DNA from: Verrucomicrobiota bacterium
GTDB taxonomy: Bacteria; Verrucomicrobiota; Verrucomicrobiia; Limisphaerales; VHDF01
Length of the DNA stretch: 64,000 nucleotides
Assembly: GCA_016871495.1 (NCBI GenBank)
Contig: VHDF01000005.1
Location: forward strand, 1-64,000
Direction of reading: 5' to 3'
The translations under genes were made by a program, and so were the position numbers. Of this stretch, positions 43,913-52,588 are shown piece by piece. Position 1 is the first letter of the stretch; every line of letters starts with the position of its first letter. The notes beneath the pieces are model-generated. The model did no database searches. It was given only the letters and a program-made list of their open reading frames with translations, and was not told the origin of the DNA.

Positions 43913-45010
43913 ATGACCGAAGCCTCTTCCCCTCCCGCCTACATTATCGTGGACGAAGGGTCCCTGACCCTCAAGGTGGCGGCCTTGTCCGTGCTCGACC
44001 GGCTGTTGGTGGCCTTTCATCGGGCGGGAATTCGAGACATCACGGTGGTCTTTCGGGGACCCTTGCCCCCTTTGCCTCGATCCCGTTCCTGGGGCATCCC
44101 GTTTAAGGTAGCGCCGGATTGGAAGCCGGACGGATCGAACGTGCTGTGGTCCCGCTCGAATGTGCTGGTCCAAGATGCGGATGTGCGCGAGTTGCTCGCG
44201 CGCGGGGGCCGGTTGGTGACTCGTGACGGAGCATTTTTACCCATCGCGGCGGGACGTCCCGCGGGACTCGAATGGGAAAGCCAGGGGCTCGTGGATCTGC
44301 CCGCGGTGGTGACGCAAGGAGTGTCGGGTTTGATTCAGGACGCGGATTCGGCCGCGCGTGCGGGCCAAGCACTTTGGGCATCATTGACGAGCCGTTCCGA
44401 TGGCTGGGTCGATCGTGTCTTCAATCGTCCGTGCGGGCGGTATCTTTCCAAGGTTTTGATCCACACCTCCGTGAGTCCCAACGCGGTTTCACTCGCTTCC
44501 ATCGGGATTGGATTGGCGGCGGCGTGGCTGTTTTCCCTGGGGGCTTATCCGGCGCTGGTCTGGGGTGCGATCCTCTTTCAGTTCTCGGCGATTGTGGACT
44601 GTGTGGATGGGGACATTGCCCGGGTTTTATTCAAGGAATCCGCGCTGGGGAAGTGGCTGGATTTGGCAGGAGATCAAGTGGTTCATGTCGGCGTTTTCGC
44701 GGGCATCGCCTGGGGCATGGCGAAAGCGCCGGGAGAATCACCGGCTCTCGGATTGGGAGCCGCGGCGATTTTGGGAGCTTTGATTTCATTTGGAGTCGTG
44801 TTGCGGGGCATGCGTCAACCTGAGGCCAGCAAGGACGGACGTCTGCGCAATCTGATTGACGGCGCCACGAACCGGGACTTTTCCGTGGTCGTGCTGGTCT
44901 TGGCGCTCGTGAATCGGCTGGAATGGTTCTTGTGGATGGCAGCGGTGGGGAGTCATGTGTTTTGGCTGGCCGCGCTTTCGTTGCAACGCAGGACGCGGGC
45001 CCGTGAATGA
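43913..45010 (+). CDS. CDP-alcohol phosphotransferase with an extra N-terminal domain
   Basis: A 365-residue membrane enzyme starting 10 nt after the previous stop. Residues about 170-360 are the CDP-alcohol phosphotransferase domain. The motif D-G-x2-A-R-x8-G-x3-D-x3-D is intact in VDGDIARVLFKESALGKWL and the following DLAGDQ. The N-terminal 160 residues (AYIIVDEGSLTLKVAALSVL, GIRDITVVFRGPLP) look like a degenerate nucleotidyltransferase-type Rossmann domain, as in the inositol-phosphate cytidylyltransferase/DIPPS fusions, but lack its signature. It transfers a phospho-alcohol from CDP-diacylglycerol or a CDP-polyol. The acceptor is unknown. Confidence 0.85.
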   Translation: MTEASSPPAYIIVDEGSLTLKVAALSVLDRLLVAFHRAGIRDITVVFRGPLPPLPRSRSWGIPFKVAPDWKPDGSNVLWSRSNVLVQDADVRELLARGGRLVTRDGAFLPIAAGRPAGLEWESQGLVDLPAVVTQGVSGLIQDADSAARAGQALWASLTSRSDGWVDRVFNRPCGRYLSKVLIHTSVSPNAVSLASIGIGLAAAWLFSLGAYPALVWGAILFQFSAIVDCVDGDIARVLFKESALGKWLDLAGDQVVHVGVFAGIAWGMAKAPGESPALGLGAAAILGALISFGVVLRGMRQPEASKDGRLRNLIDGATNRDFSVVVLVLALVNRLEWFLWMAAVGSHVFWLAALSLQRRTRARE

Positions 45011-46041
45011 GTCCGTTCCTCCGTCCATGGTTGAAGGTCGCTGCCGTGGCCGCCGGCGTGGGGATCTTCGCCTGGTTGGCGGCGCGAGTGGACTGGCGGG
45101 GGGTGGAGCAGTTGCTGGCGAAGGTCGGCTGGGCGGCTCCGTTGATCCTGGTGCCCTATTTCGTGGTTTATGTCGTGGATACTCTCGGGTGGAGGTGGTG
45201 TTTGCCGCCGGGCATGGAAATCCCCTTTGGGCGTTTGTTCCGGATTCGTTGGACAGGGGAGTCGGTCAATCAAGTGGTTCCTTCGGCCTACGTGGGAGGG
45301 GAGGCATTAAAGGTTTATTTGCTCGGGCGCTCGGGGGTCGCACCGGATGCCGGCGCCTGCTCCGCCGTTGTTTCGAAGACGGTGCAATCGGTCGCTCAGC
45401 TTATTTTCGTGCTTAGCGCGGCCCTGGCTGGATTTCATCTGTTGGGGAAGGATCAAGCGCTGCTCTGGGGCGTCGGGGTCGTCGTCTTCCTCGGAGCTTT
45501 GGGGTTGGCCACCTTCCTCGTGGTGTTACGGCAGGGGCTCTTCGAGACCTTGTTGAAACTGGCAACCTGGACGGGAATCGCGGTTTCGTGGATGTCCCGG
45601 CACCGGTCACGCTTACTGGAACTGGACCGGTCGATTCGAGAATTTGACTCGCGCCATCCAGGCCGCTTATTTCGTTCATTTCTATTTTACCTTGCGGGCT
45701 GGTTGCTGGACACTGTCGAGCTCCTGTTGGTGGCGTCATTGTTGGGCGTGCCGGTGAGTTGGTCTGAAGCCTTGGTGATGGAGGCCTTCACCGGCGTTGC
45801 GAAGGCGGTGGGGATGTGGATTCCGGGTTCGCTCGGGGTGCAGGAAGCGGGCATCGTGTTGCTGGGGCGGGTGACAGGACTTCCGGACGCCTTCGCGGTT
45901 TCCTACGCGGTCATTCGCCGGGCGCGCGAGACCGTTTTCGCACTGGCGGGACTGGGGATGCTCTTGATGGAGTCCGTGGATTGGACGCGGGTTCGCGGGT
46001 TGGCGAGCGAGAAGCGGCCTCCACATGAAACGAAGCAGTAG
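45007..46041 (+). CDS. Flippase-like membrane protein (LPG synthase TM-domain family, UPF0104)
   Basis: A 344-residue protein with about eight TM helices. The family pattern is visible: LKVAAVAAGVGIFAWLAARV, NQVVPSAYVGGEALKVYLL, and SLGVQEAGIVLLGRVTGL (the PGSLGxxE motif). It is the membrane part of lysylphosphatidylglycerol synthase-type proteins without the C-terminal transferase. Such proteins are proposed to move lipids between leaflets. Its ATG overlaps the phosphotransferase stop (ATGA), implying a lipid role in the same pathway. Confidence 0.85.
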   Translation: MSPFLRPWLKVAAVAAGVGIFAWLAARVDWRGVEQLLAKVGWAAPLILVPYFVVYVVDTLGWRWCLPPGMEIPFGRLFRIRWTGESVNQVVPSAYVGGEALKVYLLGRSGVAPDAGACSAVVSKTVQSVAQLIFVLSAALAGFHLLGKDQALLWGVGVVVFLGALGLATFLVVLRQGLFETLLKLATWTGIAVSWMSRHRSRLLELDRSIREFDSRHPGRLFRSFLFYLAGWLLDTVELLLVASLLGVPVSWSEALVMEAFTGVAKAVGMWIPGSLGVQEAGIVLLGRVTGLPDAFAVSYAVIRRARETVFALAGLGMLLMESVDWTRVRGLASEKRPPHETKQ

Positions 46042-46052
46042 GCGATGAATCT

Positions 46053-46793
46053 ATGGATGCGATTATTTATGCCGCCGGGCGGGCTCGCCGGCTCGATCGA
46101 TTTTCCGAGGGCAAGACGAAGATATTGCTCGAATTCGGGGGACGATCCCTTTTGGAGCGGCATGTGGATCTTCTCGCGCGCCTGCGCGTTTCGAAAATTC
46201 ACGTGGTGACCGGATACTTGCACGAGCAAGTCCAAGCGGTGCTGCCGCTGCTGGCTTCCCGTTACGGTGTGGTGGTGGAGGAAATCTATAACCCGGACTT
46301 CTTGGAGGGCAGTGTGCTCAGCATGGAAGTCTCGCTGCCGACCATCCAGCGGGCCCAGGAGCCGATTCTGTTGATGGACGGCGACGTGCTTTATCACTCC
46401 TCGATGTTACGCCAACTGATGGACGCCGAGTCACCCACTGCATTATTGGTCGACACCGCTTTTTCGAAAGCGGACGACGATCCGGTCTTGGTGCCGATGA
46501 ACCGCGGGAGACCGTTTGAGTTTGTAAAAATGTGGAGAGGGGAGTCGGAGCGCTTGGGTGAGTCCGTGGGGTTCTTCAAACTGGATCCGAGGGATATTCC
46601 GAAGCTTGTGGAGGAGACGCGGATTCGATGCGTTCCGGAGCGGCGTTCCGAGTCGTACGACGAGGTGCTGCGCGCGCTCGTTCGCGACGGGCGTTTTGGC
46701 GCGGTTGATGTCACGGGAATTCCCTGGACCGAGATTGATTTTCCCTCCGATATCACACGGGCCGAGCGAGAGATACTGCCGAAGCTGGATTGA
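46053..46793 (+). CDS. Sugar/polyol-phosphate nucleotidyltransferase
   Basis: A 246-residue soluble nucleotidyltransferase of the GT-A fold. The N-terminal IIYAAGRARRLDRFSEGKTK followed by ILLEFGGRSLLERHV matches the signature with nucleotide- and metal-binding lysine. EPILLMDGDVLYH (metal-binding D) and PVLVPMNRGRPFEFVKMWRG follow, with ESYDEVLRAL and PWTEIDFPSDITRAE at the end. The latter resembles LicC/phosphocholine and inositol-phosphate cytidylyltransferases. With the CDP-alcohol phosphotransferase two genes upstream it probably makes the CDP-activated head group. The exact alcohol is not predictable. Confidence 0.85.
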   Translation: MDAIIYAAGRARRLDRFSEGKTKILLEFGGRSLLERHVDLLARLRVSKIHVVTGYLHEQVQAVLPLLASRYGVVVEEIYNPDFLEGSVLSMEVSLPTIQRAQEPILLMDGDVLYHSSMLRQLMDAESPTALLVDTAFSKADDDPVLVPMNRGRPFEFVKMWRGESERLGESVGFFKLDPRDIPKLVEETRIRCVPERRSESYDEVLRALVRDGRFGAVDVTGIPWTEIDFPSDITRAEREILPKLD

Positions 46794-46895
46794 ATCCGGG
46801 ATTGCCCTGCCGCCTGTCAGCTCCTATTTTCGCGCCCTTCGTATTCGAGGCATCCGGGGAGCGGTTTTCCCGGGTGCTCGAAAGCGTGAACCAAC

Positions 46896-47669
46896 ATGGA
46901 AACTCAATTTCAAACTCGAAAGTTCGACTCCCTCGACGTGCGCATCTACCGGAGTCAGGAGGCGATGGCGGAGGACGTGGCGTCCGAAGTAGGTGCTTAT
47001 CTTCGGGATTGCATTCGCTCGCAAGGTTCCGCGGCGGCGATCATGGCCACCGGCAATTCGCAGATTCGGTTTCTCTCCCGGCTCGTGGAAAAGGGCGAGG
47101 TGGACTGGTCCCATGTCACCCTCTTTCACATGGACGAGTATTTGGGGATCGACGCCGGGCACAAGGCGAGTTTCAGGCGTTATATGAGGGAACGAGTGGA
47201 GTCTCTCGCCCGGCCGCGTGCCTTTCACTATATCGAAGGCGACGCGGCGCTCCCGTTGGAGGAATGCGAGCGTTACGAGGCGTTATTGCGCGCACAAACC
47301 ATCGATCTGTGTTGTTTGGGCATCGGCGAGAACGGCCATCTCGCGTTCAACGATCCGCCGGTGGCCCGATTTGAAGACCGGCGCTGGGTAAAAATTGTGA
47401 AACTGGATGATGCCTGCAAGGGCCAGCAGGTGCGCGAGGGGCATTTCCCCTCTTTGGAATCCGTGCCGCCCTACGCCATCACGCTGACCGTGCCCGCTCT
47501 TTGCCAGGCTCGGCGCATGTTTTGTGTCGCACCCGAGAAGCGCAAAGCCGTCGCGGTGCGTGATACCCTGTGCGGGCCGGTTTCCACAGCGTGTCCGGCT
47601 TCCTATCTGCGAACCCAGGCGCAGGCCTCGTTGTATTTAGACCACGAATCCGCCGGGTTGATTGGCTAG
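46896..47669 (+). CDS. nagB: Glucosamine-6-phosphate deaminase-like protein
   Basis: A 257-residue NagB/6-phosphogluconolactonase-fold enzyme. ATGNSQIRFLSRLVEKG, HMDEYLGIDAGHKASFRRYM and CCLGIGENGHLAFNDPP hold the family's phosphate-binding and catalytic D/E/H residues; YAITLTVPALCQARRMFCVA and VRDTLCGPVSTACPASYLR follow. It should convert glucosamine-6-phosphate to fructose-6-phosphate and ammonia. There is a 102-nt gap from the nucleotidyltransferase gene, and 3 nt to the next gene. Placement beside a ChbG-like deacetylase suggests amino-sugar use (inference). Confidence 0.88.
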   Translation: METQFQTRKFDSLDVRIYRSQEAMAEDVASEVGAYLRDCIRSQGSAAAIMATGNSQIRFLSRLVEKGEVDWSHVTLFHMDEYLGIDAGHKASFRRYMRERVESLARPRAFHYIEGDAALPLEECERYEALLRAQTIDLCCLGIGENGHLAFNDPPVARFEDRRWVKIVKLDDACKGQQVREGHFPSLESVPPYAITLTVPALCQARRMFCVAPEKRKAVAVRDTLCGPVSTACPASYLRTQAQASLYLDHESAGLIG

Positions 47670-47672
47670 ACC

Positions 47673-48686
47673 ATGCGCCTGCATCAAAGTTCCTTCACGA
47701 TAACCGTTGCTCGAGCGCTCGGACTTGCCCTGCTGATGAGCGGCCTGATGGCCGGAGTCCGGGCCGCCGAACCGAGTTTCGCGGAGCGGTTGGGCTGGAA
47801 GCCTTCCGACGTGGTCGTCATCCTCCACGTCGATGATGTCGGCATGTCCCATGCCTCCAATCTGGGCGCGATCGAGTCCGTGGAAAAGGGAGTCGCCACC
47901 TCATGGGCGGTGATGATGCCGTGCCCGTGGGTGCCCGAAATCGCCAAATACCTCGCGGAAAACCCTGGTGTGGACAGCGGATTGCATCTGACATTGACCA
48001 GCGAATGGAAGCTGTATCGCTGGGGTCCGCTGGCGGGAAAAGCCCGTGTGCCGGGATTGACGGATCGCGAAGGCTGCCTTTGGCCATCCGTCTTGCAAGT
48101 CGTGCAACGGGCGACGCCGGACGAAATAGAGTTGGAGATTCGGGCCCAGATTGACCGGGCTCGGATCCTCGGGATGCCCATCACTCATTTGGACTCACAC
48201 ATGGGGACATTGTTTGCGCGTCCCGATTACTTCGAACGATTCGCCAAGGTCGGGATGGAGGAAGGGATTCCAATCCTGGCTGTGGGCGGGCATATGACTC
48301 ATGCGAGGAAGGAGAATCCGGAAGCGGTGGCTAAACTCCGTCCGTGGATTCCCAAAATCTGGAACGCGGGACTGCCCGTGCTGGACGATTTGTTCACCAA
48401 CACCGGAGCCTGGAAGCGAGCTGAGAAAAAGCACCGGTTGATGGAACTCTTGAAATCGTTGCGTCCCGGGGTCACGGAGATTCTCTTTCATTCCTCGAGA
48501 TTGACCGAAGAACTGCCGGTCATCACGGGTTCCAGCGAGTCGAGAATGGGCGATTTAGAAGCTTTAACATCCCCGGAGGTCCGGGCGCTGATTCAAGAAC
48601 GGAACATTCTTCAAACGACCTGGAAAGAATTGGCGCAGCGTCGAAAAGCAGCCAAGGCCATTGCCGAGACCCTTCCAGAACGCTGA
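47673..48686 (+). CDS. Exported ChbG/YdjC-like carbohydrate deacetylase
   Basis: A 337-residue protein with a signal peptide (ending VRAAE). The YdjC pattern is present: VVVILHVDDVGMSHASNLG (DD metal pair), PGVDSGLHLTLTSEW (H), MPITHLDSHMGTLFARPDYF (H) and EILFHSSRL. The family removes acetyl groups from chito-oligosaccharides; here it would act in the periplasm. It follows nagB by 3 nt and closes the cluster. A repeat starts immediately after the stop. Confidence 0.85.
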   Translation: MRLHQSSFTITVARALGLALLMSGLMAGVRAAEPSFAERLGWKPSDVVVILHVDDVGMSHASNLGAIESVEKGVATSWAVMMPCPWVPEIAKYLAENPGVDSGLHLTLTSEWKLYRWGPLAGKARVPGLTDREGCLWPSVLQVVQRATPDEIELEIRAQIDRARILGMPITHLDSHMGTLFARPDYFERFAKVGMEEGIPILAVGGHMTHARKENPEAVAKLRPWIPKIWNAGLPVLDDLFTNTGAWKRAEKKHRLMELLKSLRPGVTEILFHSSRLTEELPVITGSSESRMGDLEALTSPEVRALIQERNILQTTWKELAQRRKAAKAIAETLPER

Positions 48687-48687
48687 A

Positions 48688-48900
48688 CCTCCCGACTAAC
48701 TTGATGGTGAAGTTACCCACCGTTCCGCACCCCGGCCCGGCGGAGTTCATTGGCTCACAACGTTCATTGCCGTTCATGAAACCTCGCAAGGTCCTGGCAA
48801 TAATTGCATTCCGAATCTCTCACCCGATCCATCAAGGATAGGCCTCGTTCTTCGTCATGTTTTTCTCATCCAGGCCGTTGCAAATCTTCACGATCATCAA
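48688..48900. repeat. 'CCGACTAACTTGATG' 3'-end repeat, copy 2, right half inverted
   Basis: The left part (CTCCCGACTAACTTGATGG, GAAGTTACCCACC, GGCCCGGCGGAGTTC) runs as in copies 1 and 3. The right part, about 48805-48900 (GATCCATCAAGGATAGGCC, TTTTTCTCATCCAGGC), is the reverse complement of the right end of copy 3 (62375-62450). Copy 2 thus shows an internal inversion or two opposed half-copies. Starts 1 nt after the ChbG-like stop. Confidence 0.75.
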
Positions 48901-48984
48901 CTGCCGGATTAAGAATCACTCAGCCCAGGGTTGACCCGCAACGCGGGGCTGCCCCGGGTAATCGTCCCCCCAAAGCAAAGTGAT

Positions 48985-49031
48985 TTTGCGCAGACTGCTG
49001 CGACTGGCTTTCAGCACCGTCGCGCTCCGAT
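48985..49031. repeat. REP-like unit between cluster end and LytTR gene
   Basis: TGCTGCGACTGGCTTTCAGCACCGTCGCGCTCC is a slightly diverged copy of the REP palindrome (GCTGCGGCTGGCTTTCAGCACAGCCGCGCTCC at 2918). The surrounding gap 48901-49080 has no gene. Confidence 0.65.
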
Positions 49032-49080
49032 GATGCCGGAACGCCGACTGGGGAGCCGGGAACCGGCCTCCTCCAGCGAA

Positions 49081-49857
49081 CTACCCCTCTTCTCTTCCCA
49101 AAAGTGTTTGGAGTTTGTCGCGGTACGTCCGGCTAAGGGTCAGCCGCGTGCCGTTGCGCAGGATCACCATGTATTCACCGTGGAAGAGTGGCTGGAGTTC
49201 CTTGATCCGATCCACATTGACCATGGTGGATCGACTGATACGCATGAAGTTTCGTGCCGGAAGCCGGCCTTCGAGGGCGGTCATGGTCTCCCGCACCAGA
49301 TGGGCGTCAGTGCCGCAATGGAGATTGACGTAGTTATCCGCGGCTTCGATCCAGTCCAAATCCTCCAGCTTGAGGAGAAGCACTTTGCCGTCGGTCTTGA
49401 TGGCGAGGCGTTCGGGGCTTTTTTCATCGGGGCGCATTTTTTGCAGGAGGTCGGCGACGCGTTTTTCGAGGTCGCCTTCCTTGCGACTGCGAATCCGTTC
49501 CTGCACGCGTTGGAGGGCGAGTTCAAAACGTTCCCGATCGAATGGTTTGAGCAGGTAATCGACGGCGTGGAACTCGAAGGCTTGCAAGGCGAACTTGTCG
49601 TAGGCGGTGACGAATACGATGAGGGGCAGGGGATGACCGGCCAGTTCGCGTAACGTCCCCAAGCCATCGAGCATCGGCATCTGCACGTCGAGGAAGACCA
49701 GATCCGGCGCATCCTCGAGGATGCGCTCGACTGCTTCGCGTCCATTCGCGCATTCGCCGAGGACCTCGAAAGCGGGAGAGTCCTGGAGCAAGGAACGCAG
49801 GCGTTCGCGGGCCAGGGACTCATCATCGACGATGAGCGCGCGGATTTTTGCGGGCAT
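49081..49857 (-). CDS. LytTR family response regulator
   Basis: A 258-residue regulator. Residues 1-120: receiver with RALIVDDESLARERL, LVFLDVQMPMLDGLG (phosphorylated D), VFVTAYDKFAL and YLLKPFDRERFEL. Residues about 155-255: LytTR DNA-binding domain (LEDLDWIEAADNYVNLHC, FMRISRSTMVNVDRIKEL, RLTLSRTYRDKLQTLL). It has no sensor kinase beside it. It follows the epimerase gene by 20 nt on the same strand, so the transporter-epimerase-regulator set may form one operon. Confidence 0.93.
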   Translation of the reverse strand: MPAKIRALIVDDESLARERLRSLLQDSPAFEVLGECANGREAVERILEDAPDLVFLDVQMPMLDGLGTLRELAGHPLPLIVFVTAYDKFALQAFEFHAVDYLLKPFDRERFELALQRVQERIRSRKEGDLEKRVADLLQKMRPDEKSPERLAIKTDGKVLLLKLEDLDWIEAADNYVNLHCGTDAHLVRETMTALEGRLPARNFMRISRSTMVNVDRIKELQPLFHGEYMVILRNGTRLTLSRTYRDKLQTLLGREEG

Positions 49858-49877
49858 GCTTGCGCGGAGGGATCGCG

Positions 49878-50786
49878 TCAGGACAACTCGGCACGCACCC
49901 GCTCCAGGAGTTGCTTGGTGGCTCGTATGCCCTCGGGCTCAGACATCTTGCTGCCCTCGTATTCGATGCCCACGAAGCCCCGGTAGCCCGCCTCCAGCAC
50001 GATCCGCATCATGCGGTGGTAATCCGTGTGGATCTCATTCCCGGCGGCGTCGAAGTCATGGGATTTCGCGCTGACGGCCTTGGCAAAGGGCATCAATTCA
50101 CGCACGCCGAGATAGCGGTCGTAGGTCTGGCCATTGCCAAGATTGAAATTGCCGAAATCGGGGAGGGTGCCGCAGTTCGGCAGCTTGACTTTGCGCATCA
50201 CCCCGGCCAGCCAAGCCCCGTTGGAGGAAAGCCCGCCATGGTTTTCCACAATGACGTTGAGACCGAATCCGCGGGCGAATTCGCTCAGGGCCCGAAGCCC
50301 ATCGGCCGCGCGGTCCTGCTTTTCCTCGAACGATCCCGTGGGCCCGGTTTCGGCATTCACCCGGATGGAATGACAGCCGAAGTACTTGGCCGCCTCCACC
50401 CAGCGATGATGATTGACTACGGCCTGCGCCCGCTTGGTGGGGTCGGCGTCCCCGAGAGCGCCTTCGCCGTCGATCATGATGAGCAAGATGCGGACGCCGT
50501 TGTCGGCGGCCCGACGCTTCAGTTCGGAGAGATAGCCTGTGTCGCGGGCCTTGTCCTTGTAGAATTGGTTCACCAGTTCCACTGCGGAAATGCCATAATC
50601 CAGGCGGGAGGCCTTCGGGAAATCCAGTGGATCAAGATGTTTTCCGAAAAGGGCCTTGTGGAGGGACCATTGGGCAAGGCTGATTTCGAACCGCGGCTTG
50701 GAGCGGGTTCCGAGGGCGGTGCAGCCGGCCAGGCCCGCGCCCACCGTCGCGCAGGCGGATTGAATGAGGAATGTTCGACGATTCAT
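49878..50786 (-). CDS. Exported sugar phosphate isomerase/epimerase-like TIM-barrel protein
   Basis: A 302-residue protein. The Tat-like N-terminus [21 protein letters not shown] ends at a cysteine in a lipobox-like context (GLAGC), so it is probably a lipoprotein. The barrel has [59 protein letters not shown] and GFVGIEYEG, all typical of the AP-endonuclease-2 fold (metal E/H residues). ATG 50786 is taken; upstream ATGs (50795, 50807) add only a few residues. With the adjacent transporter it likely handles an imported sugar or polyol. Confidence 0.85.
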   Translation of the reverse strand: MNRRTFLIQSACATVGAGLAGCTALGTRSKPRFEISLAQWSLHKALFGKHLDPLDFPKASRLDYGISAVELVNQFYKDKARDTGYLSELKRRAADNGVRILLIMIDGEGALGDADPTKRAQAVVNHHRWVEAAKYFGCHSIRVNAETGPTGSFEEKQDRAADGLRALSEFARGFGLNVIVENHGGLSSNGAWLAGVMRKVKLPNCGTLPDFGNFNLGNGQTYDRYLGVRELMPFAKAVSAKSHDFDAAGNEIHTDYHRMMRIVLEAGYRGFVGIEYEGSKMSEPEGIRATKQLLERVRAELS

Positions 50787-50816
50787 AAAAGGCATACGGG
50801 GTCGCAAGCGGAGTGA

Positions 50817-52052
50817 TCAATGCGCCGGCGCCGAACCGCCCGTCTGCGCCCCGACATCCTTCGGCGGATAAAAGGCGACGGCGAGAATCACCGCAGCGAC
50901 GAAGGCGAGTCCGGTCGGAATGAGAAAGAGGGACTTGTAGTCCACCACTTTGTCCACCGTGTACTTGGCGGTGAGGGGAATGAAGATCCACTTGGAAGCC
51001 AGATCGCCCGCGCCCAGCACGAGCAGATTGAAAAGTCCTTGCGCGCTGGTGCGGACATCTTTGGGAAACGCCGCGTCGATGAAAATGTAAAGCGTGGCGA
51101 AGAAAAAGGCGTAGCAGATGCCATGGAGCACCTGAACAGCGATGATGACGGCATGGTTTTGGGGAAAGAAAGCGAAGATCGCGAAGCGCGCGGCGTGGCC
51201 GAGCACCCCGATGATCATGGTCGTTTTCCAGCCGAGTTTGGTAAGCGCGGCGCCTAAAATGGCCATGGTGGCGATTTCGGCGATCTGGCCGATGCTGGTG
51301 ATGGGGGTGATCCAGTGCGGCGGGATGCCGATGTTGCCGAGGAAATTGAAGATGAACACGAAGTATCCGTTATGGATCGTGGAATCGATGAACGTGACAA
51401 TGAACAGAACCAGCAGGAACGGGTGCTTGAGGAGCTTGGCGGCCTTGAGCCAGGCCAGGTTTTCGTCTCCCGCCTGCGCTTTCTTGGGCGGGGTGTGCGG
51501 CAGCATGAGACTGTATCCTGCCAGCGCGAAAGAGGCCACCGCCGAGATCACGAACACCCAGCGCGTGGCTTGGATGGCCTCATCGGGCTTGATATCCTTA
51601 AGCACGAAGTAAAGCGGCCATTGCGCCGCGATCCACCCGATCGTTCCCCCCATGCGGACCGGGCCGAAGTCCTTCTGAGGATCCTTGAGGTTGGCGAAAG
51701 CGATCGAATTGGTCACCGAGATGGTGGGGACGTAAAACAGGGAATGAATGACCATCAACGCGAAGAAGCTCTCGAAGTCTTTTCTGAAGAACAGGCCGAG
51801 CATCGCCAGGCCGCCGACCAAGTGGCTGAAGGCGAGGAATCGTTCCGCGGCGAAGTTACGGTCGGCGAATTGATTGGAGAAGAAAATGCCCACCAGGGAG
51901 GCGATGGCGAAAGCGCTGCCGACCCAGGCCTGTTGTTGCGCTGTAAACCCAATGGCCGGCATGTAGCCGAAAATAGGAGGAAGCCAGGCGCCCCAGATGA
52001 AAAACTGGAGGACCATCATCAGGAACAGTTTGAATCGAATGTTGGAATTCAT
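50817..52052 (-). CDS. MFS transporter (nucleoside:H+ symporter-like family)
   Basis: A 411-residue inner-membrane protein with about 12 TM helices. It begins MNSNIRFKLFLMMVLQFFIWG, with FADRNFAAERFLAFSHLVGG and FGPVRMGGTIGWIAAQWPL, as in the NupG/XapB nucleoside:H+ symporter branch often seen next to epimerases in this phylum. ATG 52052. It leads a minus-strand operon with the epimerase (30 nt downstream) and LytTR regulator. Substrate is probably a sugar or nucleoside, not certain. Confidence 0.87.
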   Translation of the reverse strand: MNSNIRFKLFLMMVLQFFIWGAWLPPIFGYMPAIGFTAQQQAWVGSAFAIASLVGIFFSNQFADRNFAAERFLAFSHLVGGLAMLGLFFRKDFESFFALMVIHSLFYVPTISVTNSIAFANLKDPQKDFGPVRMGGTIGWIAAQWPLYFVLKDIKPDEAIQATRWVFVISAVASFALAGYSLMLPHTPPKKAQAGDENLAWLKAAKLLKHPFLLVLFIVTFIDSTIHNGYFVFIFNFLGNIGIPPHWITPITSIGQIAEIATMAILGAALTKLGWKTTMIIGVLGHAARFAIFAFFPQNHAVIIAVQVLHGICYAFFFATLYIFIDAAFPKDVRTSAQGLFNLLVLGAGDLASKWIFIPLTAKYTVDKVVDYKSLFLIPTGLAFVAAVILAVAFYPPKDVGAQTGGSAPAH

Positions 52053-52404
52053 GATTTCAGTTTCCCGGCAGACGCGGTTCATCCAGTCACGGAGTTCCAG
52101 ACCAAAGAGAGTCCGGTCGAATCCGGTCCGAGCCGAAGGATGCGTCAGGCTAATTCAAGCCCTGGAGCCAAGGCAAGCGTGCCGATGGCGCAATTCGAGA
52201 AGCCTCTGAGAAGATCCTTTCGGTGAATGCGAATGCTGGACGCAAGCTGGGCGGATGACCTGGATGGGTGGAGAATTCCTCCCTGTCCTGGAGTTCCACA
52301 GAGACGGTCGAGAATCCTGATTCTCATCGAGCCGACCGAATGCTTGATTTCATCCGTAGGATTCGTGTGATTGGTGGGCAAATTATTCCCTTAACCTTGG
52401 ATTC

Positions 52405-52537
52405 GGTGCATCCCGATGTTGCCGGTGATGCAGGTAGGGCACGTCCGTCCCGGCGCGCCGCCGGAGCATGATGTTTTGCATCCAGTGGGCGGCGGGCTGG
52501 GACAGGCCCGCCCTACCAACAACATCGGGATACACGG
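52405..52537. repeat. 133-bp MITE-like element, copy 2
   Basis: Same orientation and nearly the same sequence as 29127-29259, with the same CATCCCGATGTTG / CAACATCGGGAT ends. It sits in the 536-nt gap 52053-52588, which has no gene otherwise. Flanking sequences differ, with no clear target duplication, although TTGGATT lies on both sides (52398-52404 and 52541-52547). Confidence 0.85.
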
Positions 52538-52588
52538 CCTTGGATTTGGGGGGGTTCTGAAGCTTTGACATAGGGGGCTCGAAAGGGT

